Source: Chloroflexota bacterium (GTDB lineage: Bacteria > Chloroflexota > Anaerolineae > Anaerolineales > Anaerolineaceae). Taken from it: a DNA stretch of 5,841 nt. The stretch spans positions 1 to 5,841 of the forward strand of contig JAGVUS010000058.1 of assembly GCA_019136175.1 (NCBI GenBank). Reading direction: 5' to 3'. Both the position numbers and the translations under genes were made by a program. This document shows, piece by piece, positions 1 to 4,877 of this stretch (the stretch's first letter is position 1; each line of letters opens with the position of its first letter). The notes beneath the pieces were generated by a model. It made no database searches. It saw only the letters and a program-made list of their open reading frames with translations, and had not been told where the DNA came from.

Positions 1-2594
1 GGGCGCAGCAATGGGAGCAGGCAAAGGCGGAACGCGCACGGCTGGAATTGGAAATGACGGATGCCGCCAGGCAATGGGAGGATGCCCAGAAAGCGCTTGC
101 TTTACGGCAGCAGGAACGTCAAAAAATTGAAGCCGACCTTCGGGAGGCTCGCAGGCAGGTGGTTCAATCAGAGACCCGCCTGGTGCAACTGAAAGCGCAC
201 CAGGCAGAACTGCAAAACCGGCAACAGGGAATTTTGCGCAGTCGTACGGCAATGGAACAGGAACAAGCCAACGCTGAAGATCACTTAAAAGTGGCGGAAG
301 CCCAACTTCAACAGGCGATGGTTACCCAACACGAGGCTCAAAAAGCATATCAGGATGCAGAACAGGGAATTTCTGCTGGTCAAACCCAGCTGCGTGAGCT
401 GGAAATCCGCCGAAAGGAACAACAGGATCTCCTGTCCAGGTTGGATGCGCAACGGTCCCGGCTGATTGCCCAACTGGAAGTATTGGAACATTCCGAGAAA
501 TCCCTGAGCGGCGTCAGCCAGGGAACGCGTACCGTGTTGGAAGCTGCCCGGTCAGGCAGGTTGAAGGGTGCATACCGGGTGGTCAACCAGGTCATTGATG
601 TTCCCGTGGAGTTGGAACTGGCAATTGCTGCTGCACTGGGAGACAGCCTGGATGGGATCTGGCTGGGTGGGCAGGAGGATCCGGACTCGGTATTGGTACT
701 CCTGGAAGAAAGCAGCAAAGGCAGAGCAGTGATTTATCCCCAGGAGTGGGCGCGTCACTCAACGCTGGATTTACAGCAGGATGATGATTGCCTGGGTGTG
801 GCATCCCAACTCATCCGGGTTGAACCGGAACATCAGCCACTGGTCAACTGGCTGTTGGGGCAGGTGGTTGTTGTCAAGCACCGTGGGGCGGCAAGGCGGG
901 TTCTCGCCAGGCTGCCGGTGTCTGCAAAGGTAGTGACGCTCAAAGGAGAAGTGTTTTTAGGGGATGGATCTGTGATTGCCGGGCAGGAAAACCGGGCTGC
1001 GGTTGCCGGGAAGATGCGGCAAAAACGCGAATTGCAGGAAACCCTGGCACAGGTGGAGATGGAATGGAAGGAACAGCAGGCACTCCTGGCGGAGGTGGAA
1101 AGCCAATGGAATCAACTTCGTTCCACCCAGGGTGAGCTCCAAAAAAATCTCCAATCAGCTCGAACCATCCAGGAACAGGCATCCCATAAGGTACAGCAGG
1201 CAAATCTGTCGCTCTCCCAGGTAAAACAAAAGGCGGAGTGGCAAATACAGCAAGGAAAAGTCCTGGCAGATCAACTTGCCCGAACAGACACAGAAATCCG
1301 TCAGAATCAGGCGGATTTGGATCGAATTGAGGTGGAGATTAAGTCCCACCGGCAACGCGTCCAGGAGTATTTGCATCAACTGGATGCGCTTCCAATGGAT
1401 GAATTGCAATCCCAAGGAATTCATTGGAAGACCACCCTGGCAGTATCCGAGAGGGCAGTTGCCACGGCTGTGAACCGGGAGGATGAATATCGCAAGGCAG
1501 TTGAAGCAGGTCGCCAGCGCCAGGCGGATATCCAGAACCGGCAGATTCAACTGGGGGAAGCACTTCAGATGCTGATCAGCGAGCAAAAATCACTGCGACT
1601 CCAGGAAGAAGATCTCAATCGAAAAATTCAACAAAGCCAGGAACAGATCCAACCGGCTGAAGAGGAAATGAAAGCGCTGGAAGTAAAATTTAACCAGGCT
1701 CAACAGGATCAAATCGCTGCCCAGCAGGCAACTGCAGTTGCTGACCGGCATGCAACCCAGGCGCAATTGGAATATGCCCGCCTGAGGGAGAATTTTGACT
1801 CTCTGCGCCGCCGGATTGAAGAAGATTTTGGGTTGGTGGATTTTGAATACACAACCAGTGTTTCCGGGCAGACGCCCCTGCCGCTGGAAGGAATGGTATC
1901 CGAATTACCCAAGGTTAAGGATTTATCCCCGGACGTGGAGGAAAATATCAACCGGTACCGGGCGCAGCTGCGGCGGTTGGGCGCCATCAATCCGGAGGCA
2001 TTAAGTGAATACCGGGCGGTAAAGGAACGCAAGGAATTCCTGACCCAGCAGGTTGCCGATCTGCGAAAAGCCGATGCGGATTTACGCCAGGTGATTGCTG
2101 AACTGGATGCCTTGATGAAGCAGGAATTCCGGAAGACGTTTGATGCAGTTGCGGTTGAATTTAAGGAAATGTTCACACGCCTCTTTGGGGGTGGCTCTGC
2201 CAAATTATTGATGACGGATGAGGATCATCCCACTGAAACAGGAATTGATATTGAGGCACGGCTGCCTGGGCGGAGGGAACAGGGACTTTCCCTGCTTTCC
2301 GGTGGAGAACGCAGCCTGACGGCAGTCGCATTGATCTTCTCCTTGCTCAAAGTATCCCCTACGCCATTTTGTGTGCTCGATGAGGTGGATGCCATGCTGG
2401 ACGAAGCAAATGTTGGGCGTTTCTGCGACCTGCTGCGGGAGCTGAGTCACGAAACCCAGTTTGTGGTGATTACCCACAACCGGAACACTGTTCAGACAGC
2501 GGATGTCATTTACGGTGTCACCATGGGCAGGGATTCCGCCAGCCAGGTGATCAGCTTGAGGCTGGACGAGGTCAGCGAGGAAATGGTGCGATAA
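1..2594 (+). CDS. smc: Chromosome segregation ATPase SMC, C-terminal part (5' end outside window)
   Basis: SMC is the ATP-driven DNA loop-organising protein that compacts and helps segregate the chromosome with ScpA and ScpB. The frame is open from the left edge (first full codon at 3), so 863 residues are visible. Full bacterial SMCs are about 1,150-1,200 residues, so the N-terminal head with Walker A and the first part of the coiled coil lie outside. Visible order: Gln/Glu/Arg/Ala-rich coiled coil (to about 505), hinge dimerisation domain (about 507-986, from LSGVSQGT to GDGSVIAGQ), returning coiled coil (about 990-1920), then the C-terminal ABC head. The head shows RRLGAINPEAL near 1971-2003, signature motif LSGGE at 2295-2309, Walker B VLDEVDAMLDEAN with Asp at 2379 and catalytic Glu at 2382, and the H-loop His at 2475 in VITHNR. 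All visible catalytic motifs are intact. The gene ends in TAA, three bases before a hairpin terminator. Confidence 0.97.
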   Translation, partial: AQQWEQAKAERARLELEMTDAARQWEDAQKALALRQQERQKIEADLREARRQVVQSETRLVQLKAHQAELQNRQQGILRSRTAMEQEQANAEDHLKVAEAQLQQAMVTQHEAQKAYQDAEQGISAGQTQLRELEIRRKEQQDLLSRLDAQRSRLIAQLEVLEHSEKSLSGVSQGTRTVLEAARSGRLKGAYRVVNQVIDVPVELELAIAAALGDSLDGIWLGGQEDPDSVLVLLEESSKGRAVIYPQEWARHSTLDLQQDDDCLGVASQLIRVEPEHQPLVNWLLGQVVVVKHRGAARRVLARLPVSAKVVTLKGEVFLGDGSVIAGQENRAAVAGKMRQKRELQETLAQVEMEWKEQQALLAEVESQWNQLRSTQGELQKNLQSARTIQEQASHKVQQANLSLSQVKQKAEWQIQQGKVLADQLARTDTEIRQNQADLDRIEVEIKSHRQRVQEYLHQLDALPMDELQSQGIHWKTTLAVSERAVATAVNREDEYRKAVEAGRQRQADIQNRQIQLGEALQMLISEQKSLRLQEEDLNRKIQQSQEQIQPAEEEMKALEVKFNQAQQDQIAAQQATAVADRHATQAQLEYARLRENFDSLRRRIEEDFGLVDFEYTTSVSGQTPLPLEGMVSELPKVKDLSPDVEENINRYRAQLRRLGAINPEALSEYRAVKERKEFLTQQVADLRKADADLRQVIAELDALMKQEFRKTFDAVAVEFKEMFTRLFGGGSAKLLMTDEDHPTETGIDIEARLPGRREQGLSLLSGGERSLTAVALIFSLLKVSPTPFCVLDEVDAMLDEANVGRFCDLLRELSHETQFVVITHNRNTVQTADVIYGVTMGRDSASQVISLRLDEVSEEMVR

Positions 2595-2596
2595 AC

Positions 2597-2632
2597 AAAC
2601 GATCCCCACAGTGAAATCTGTGGGGATCGTTT
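2597..2632. terminator. Bidirectional hairpin terminator between convergent smc and isomerase genes
   Basis: A perfect 15-bp inverted repeat has arms at 2597-2611 (AAACGATCCCCACAG) and 2618-2632 and a 6-base loop TGAAAT. The plus-strand 3' side ends in TTTATAT. The minus-strand 3' side ends in TTTGTTTAT, so U-rich tails, though short, follow the stem in both directions. It starts just after the smc stop and lies about 20 bases beyond the stop of the converging gene, where a shared intrinsic terminator is expected. Its function is inferred from structure and position. Confidence 0.85.
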
Positions 2633-2652
2633 ATATGAAAGATGAAGAGCGA

Positions 2653-3993
2653 CTAGTACAGTCCAGCTGGCAGGGTGGGGTCAATTGGAACCACAGATTT
2701 CCAGACATCATCGTATTTTTCGATGGTATGATCTGCTTTTTTCTGGGTTAACCAATCGGTAAATGCGTCCTCTTTCACCTGTTCAAACTCGGACTGGGAG
2801 AGCGGGCGGGCTTCATGACCCAACACCTGGATCAGGTGGAAACCAAAGGTGGTCTGGATGGGCTGGCTGATTTCACCCACCGGGGTATTGTAGGCGGCGA
2901 CTTCAAATTCCGTCACCATTTCCCCGGGACCAAACCAGTTGAGATCGCCACAGGTCTGGTTGTTGGAGGTATCCGTTGAGATTTGAGAAGCCAGTTCGCA
3001 CCAATCTGTGCCATTTTTCAGTTGTTCCAGGGCAGCCAGTGCCTCTTCCTCGGTTGCCACCAGGATGTGACGTGCCCAGACCTGGTCCTGTTCCGGTTTC
3101 AGATCTTTGGTAATTTCAGCAAGCAAGCGGTCCCGATACAGCTGGGCTTTCATCAAGTTGCGAAGATCGGAGCGGGTAAAGTTGTATTCATCCACTCCCT
3201 CCAGGTAGGATTTCATCTGGCTTGTGAACCCATCATACGTGTATGGGGTGCTGGTGGGCAGGGCAGTTGCCGTTGGTGCAGCGGTTGCCGTCAGGTCTGG
3301 CGTGCTGGTGGGACCTGTGGTTGCTGTGGGCGGCACCTGTGTGGCGGTGGGGGCGGCAGTTGCTGTTGCGGATGATTCCGTGCCCGCTGTTGTGGCAGTT
3401 GGTTTGGGTGTGGATGTGGGGGCGGTGAGGGTCAACTGGATGGGGTTGAGTGTGGAGGTCACAAATGGGGTGACTGTCACGGTTGGGGTGGGGGTTCCAT
3501 TTTTGTAATATTGGAAAAATTCTTCAACCCGCTGGTCAATCTCCTCATCAGAAACCACAATCCCAAGAGCATTGGCTTCCTTTTCAACGATGATTGTATC
3601 CACCATCTCGTCCAGGACAGTAGACGCCAGGCTTTCACCGTTTGCCAGAGCAGTTTCAATCTGGGTCAGATAGCTTTCATAGAAAGATGTATCCAACCCG
3701 TATGCCTGCGCAAACTGGACAATTTGTATGGCGTTCTGAACATAGTTGAACCTGGTGAAACGCACCTGGGTCTCAAAATCAGCAACAGTAATGGATTTTC
3801 CATCCACCCTGGCTACTGCCCGATTTTGCTTTAAGACATACTCGTTGATGATTCCAAAAGCGATCAACCCAATAACCAGTACAGCGATGGAAATGATCCC
3901 GATGGTCAGCCAGCGCCGCCGCATGTTCTCACGATCAATGCGCGTCTGCTGCTTTTTACTTACATATTTCGGCGTGGGATTTTTTTCGGTCAT
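2653..3993 (-). CDS. Membrane-anchored parvulin-type peptidyl-prolyl cis-trans isomerase (SurA/PrsA-like foldase)
   Basis: Predicted extracytoplasmic foldase, 446 residues. The N-terminus is short and basic (KK, RRR), followed by one membrane segment at about residues 29-49 (nt 3847-3909). This predicts an N-in, C-out single-pass anchor. No lipobox is seen, unlike lipoprotein PrsA. Residues about 59-165 and 252-300 resemble the two halves of a SurA-like helical chaperone domain (ARVDGKSITVADF; YNFTRSDLRNLMKAQLYRDRL). Between them, residues 166-251 are a Thr/Pro/Ala/Val-rich linker. Residues about 303-393 (nt 2815-3087) are the parvulin domain, from VWARHILV through GDLNWFGPGEMV to TTFGFHLIQVLG. 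Cys332 and Cys348 lie inside it. The ATG at 3993 is preceded by GGAG (4004-4007), 10 bases away. The gene follows rpsR after a spacer with a strong hairpin. Isomerase activity is inferred from the family; the client proteins are unknown. Confidence 0.9.
   Translation of the reverse strand: MTEKNPTPKYVSKKQQTRIDRENMRRRWLTIGIISIAVLVIGLIAFGIINEYVLKQNRAVARVDGKSITVADFETQVRFTRFNYVQNAIQIVQFAQAYGLDTSFYESYLTQIETALANGESLASTVLDEMVDTIIVEKEANALGIVVSDEEIDQRVEEFFQYYKNGTPTPTVTVTPFVTSTLNPIQLTLTAPTSTPKPTATTAGTESSATATAAPTATQVPPTATTGPTSTPDLTATAAPTATALPTSTPYTYDGFTSQMKSYLEGVDEYNFTRSDLRNLMKAQLYRDRLLAEITKDLKPEQDQVWARHILVATEEEALAALEQLKNGTDWCELASQISTDTSNNQTCGDLNWFGPGEMVTEFEVAAYNTPVGEISQPIQTTFGFHLIQVLGHEARPLSQSEFEQVKEDAFTDWLTQKKADHTIEKYDDVWKSVVPIDPTLPAGLY
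3241..3498 (-). repeat. Low-complexity Thr/Pro/Ala/Val-rich coding tract within the isomerase gene
   Basis: These 86 codons (residues 166-251) consist mostly of Thr, Pro, Ala, Val and Ser in irregular short units such as TPTPTVTVTP, TATAAPTAT and LPTSTP. There is no charged residue apart from isolated Lys, Glu and Asp. The composition suggests an extended, disordered, possibly O-glycosylatable linker outside the cell. The DNA is a degenerate run of ACN, CCN and GCN codons, so it could vary in length by slippage. That is inference, since no perfect long tandem unit is present. Confidence 0.85.
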
Positions 3994-4003
3994 GGAAAAT
4001 TTT

Positions 4004-4007
4004 CTCC
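4004..4007 (-). promoter_or_regulatory. Ribosome binding site of the isomerase gene
   Basis: On the minus strand GGAG lies 10 bases before the ATG at 3993, within TGGAGAAAATTTTCC. It is the only Shine-Dalgarno-like match close to that start and supports it, although the spacing is slightly long. Confidence 0.6.
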
Positions 4008-4018
4008 AGGAACCATGG

Positions 4019-4056
4019 ATTCAGGGGCATGGGCAGATTGCCAAATGCCCCTGAAT
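4019..4056 (-). terminator. Strong hairpin between rpsR and the isomerase gene; terminator-like but without a T-tract
   Basis: The 12-base arms ATTCAGGGGCAT (4019-4030) and ATGCCCCTGAAT (4045-4056) are perfectly complementary. An inner helix, GGCA (4032-4035) with TGCC (4039-4042), extends the stem across a small internal loop. On the minus strand it starts about 24 bases after the rpsR stop and ends about 25 bases before the isomerase start. The sequence after it on that strand is CCATGGTTCC, not U-rich. It may therefore be an attenuating or factor-assisted terminator, an RNA-processing or stability element, or a leader element of the isomerase mRNA. The structure is seen; the role is open. 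Confidence 0.6.
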
Positions 4057-4080
4057 GATGATCCAATCTATTAGGTCTGG

Positions 4081-4356
4081 TTAATCGGCTGATTTTTCCC
4101 CAACATAGGGGAGCAAGGCGATATGGCGGGCGCGCTTGACAGCACCTGCCACTTCTCTCTGGTGGCGGGCGCATGTGCCAGTCTGGCGGCGGGGGCGAAT
4201 TTTCCCCTCTTCCGTAACGAAACGGCGCAGCATATCAATTTGCTTGTAATCAATTTTCAAATCTTTATCCGCACAGAACTGGCAGATCTTTGGGCGGGAA
4301 ACGTACCGGCGACCACCCTGGAACTGTTCGTTCTCGTTTGCTGAATAATCTGACAT
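4081..4356 (-). CDS. rpsR: 30S ribosomal protein bS18
   Basis: S18 (91 residues) binds the 30S platform as a heterodimer with S6. The core is unmistakable: PKICQFCADKDLKIDYKQID, then RRFVTEEGKIRPRRQTGTCARHQR and the ending VKRARHIALLPY. Cys25, Cys28, Cys62 and His65 form a C-x2-C...C-x2-H set, consistent with a zinc-binding form of S18 rather than the Cys-less form; metal binding itself is inferred. The first about 18 residues are a variable polar tail, as is usual. The ATG at 4356 is preceded by AAGGAG (4365-4370), 8 bases away. It lies 83 bases downstream of rpsF with no ssb between. Length is typical for the family. Confidence 0.97.
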   Translation of the reverse strand: MSDYSANENEQFQGGRRYVSRPKICQFCADKDLKIDYKQIDMLRRFVTEEGKIRPRRQTGTCARHQREVAGAVKRARHIALLPYVGEKSAD

Positions 4357-4364
4357 GTGTCTTA

Positions 4365-4370
4365 CTCCTT
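4365..4370 (-). promoter_or_regulatory. Ribosome binding site of rpsR
   Basis: AAGGAG on the minus strand, 8 bases before the ATG at 4356, is a near-consensus Shine-Dalgarno sequence. It shows that rpsR has its own strong translation start and does not rely on coupling to rpsF. Confidence 0.85.
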
Positions 4371-4398
4371 AAAGTATTAATAACTGCAACCGGTTTGT

Positions 4399-4428
4399 CC
4401 GATAATGGGATGGGTTCCAATTATGGGA
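4399..4428. repeat. Imperfect direct repeat in the rpsF-rpsR spacer
   Basis: CCGATAATGGGA (4399-4410) and CCAATTATGGGA (4417-4428) match at 10 of 12 positions and are offset by 18 bases. They lie within the 83-bp spacer. No promoter or terminator could be assigned there. It may be chance or a decayed regulatory or duplicated segment. Confidence 0.4.
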
Positions 4429-4439
4429 CGCAGCCAGTT

Positions 4440-4724
4440 TTATTCAACAACCGTGATCATGTGACGCATCACGGGTTCCAGGAAGCGCAGATTGCGTTCC
4501 AGCTCATTGGTTGCGCTGGAGGGCATTTCGGCAACAACCAGGTAGTACTGACCTTCACGTTGTTTCCGGATCAGGTATGCCATCCGGCGTTTGCCCCAGT
4601 TGTCCACTTTGACAACTGAACCGCCTAATTCAGCGATCCACGCCTTCACGCGATCCAATACACCAGTTACGGCTGCTTCTTCCAGTTCGGGCTGGAGAAT
4701 TAAAACCACCTCATATTGACGCAT
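4440..4724 (-). CDS. rpsF: 30S ribosomal protein bS6
   Basis: S6 (94 residues from the chosen start) is the partner of S18 on the 30S platform. Family features are MRQYEVVLILQPELEE at the N-terminus, then VKAWIAELGGSVVKVDNWGKRRMAYLI and a C-terminal LERNLRFLEPVMRHMITVVE. The ATG at 4724 is chosen over an in-frame ATG at 4796: the family alignment begins at MRQYE, the length then fits the usual 95 or so, and AAAGGAGG (4735-4742) lies 10 bases upstream. The longer form would add 24 residues unlike any S6 and would read through the leader. The acidic C-terminal tail found in some S6 proteins is absent. The gene lies 153 bases downstream of recJ and probably has its own promoter. Confidence 0.97.
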   Translation of the reverse strand: MRQYEVVLILQPELEEAAVTGVLDRVKAWIAELGGSVVKVDNWGKRRMAYLIRKQREGQYYLVVAEMPSSATNELERNLRFLEPVMRHMITVVE

Positions 4725-4734
4725 AGCTTGATAA

Positions 4735-4742
4735 CCTCCTTT
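4735..4742 (-). promoter_or_regulatory. Ribosome binding site that fixes the rpsF start
   Basis: AAAGGAGG on the minus strand is a near-perfect anti-16S match, 10 bases before the ATG at 4724. It decides against the upstream in-frame ATG at 4796. Confidence 0.9.
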
Positions 4743-4826
4743 CCTCGGGATTGCCCTCAGACGACATCGTTGATGTAGCCAAGAGCGGAAAGGCAACAGG
4801 TAATTCCCCGTTGACTGTTCTGAGGG
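4743..4826 (-). promoter_or_regulatory. Structured 5' leader of rpsF, candidate S6:S18 autoregulatory RNA
   Basis: On the minus strand CCCTCAGA (4819-4826) is perfectly complementary to TCTGAGGG (4754-4761), closing a 57-base interior just upstream of the rpsF Shine-Dalgarno. Inside, ACATC and GATGT (4764-4768 and 4772-4776) form a small hairpin. AACAG and CTGTT (4815-4819 and 4795-4799) can form a second helix, sharing one base with the closing stem. A CCG triplet (4786-4788) lies in the unpaired region between them. S6:S18 complexes are known to bind a CCG-containing structured motif in rpsF leaders of many bacteria. Assigning this RNA to that class is inference, because the fit to the known consensus was not tested. 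Confidence 0.45.
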
Positions 4827-4829
4827 AGG

Positions 4830-4858
4830 ATTCTACCACAAAACCCGCAAACCCGCAA
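4830..4858 (-). promoter_or_regulatory. Candidate sigma-70-type promoter for rpsF-rpsR
   Basis: On the minus strand TTGCGG (-35, 4853-4858) and TAGAAT (-10, 4830-4835) are separated by exactly 17 bases. A TG dinucleotide one base before the -10 gives an extended -10 element. The -10 matches consensus at five of six positions; the -35 is weak (three of six). Expected initiation near 4821-4823 falls inside the first arm of the leader inverted repeat, so either initiation is slightly further upstream or full pairing needs transcripts entering from recJ. Confidence 0.5.
4841..4856. repeat. 8-bp perfect tandem repeat overlapping the rpsF promoter spacer
   Basis: AAACCCGC occurs twice head-to-tail at 4841-4848 and 4849-4856, followed by further A residues. 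It spans part of the -35 and the spacer of the candidate promoter. Loss or gain of one copy would change the distance between the hexamers only if the -35 proposed here is the one used. It may be chance. Confidence 0.6.
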
Positions 4859-4877
4859 AAAACAGGAGCGGCTTTTG

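Noticed and set aside
48..50. TTG as a possible start of the SMC reading frame
   Set aside because: The frame stays open to the left edge with coiled-coil sequence continuing upstream, and SMC needs an N-terminal head. The gene is cut by the window.
1709..2203. Minus-strand 164-codon frame inside smc
   Set aside because: It is fully antisense to the conserved SMC coiled coil and head, has no family features, and is rich in Ser and Arg as shadow frames of GC-moderate genes often are.
3224..3508. Plus-strand open frame rich in Val, Ala and Gly opposite the isomerase linker
   Set aside because: It is the antisense of a low-complexity Thr/Pro/Ala tract, which naturally lacks stops. It has no recognisable domain.
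4388..4395. 8-bp palindrome AACCGGTT in the rpsF-rpsR spacer
   Set aside because: It is short enough to be chance, with no second copy nearby and no position-specific reason to call it an operator.
4725..4796. N-terminal extension of S6 from the ATG at 4796
   Set aside because: It has no good ribosome binding site, does not resemble S6, and spans the leader. The Shine-Dalgarno at 4735-4742 fits the ATG at 4724.
4841..4876. Possible recJ terminator on the minus strand (AAAAGCCGC pairing with GCGGGTTTT)
   Set aside because: The stem has an internal mismatch and a loop of about 19 bases, and it overlaps the tandem repeat and promoter. The pairing is probably a by-product of the repeats.
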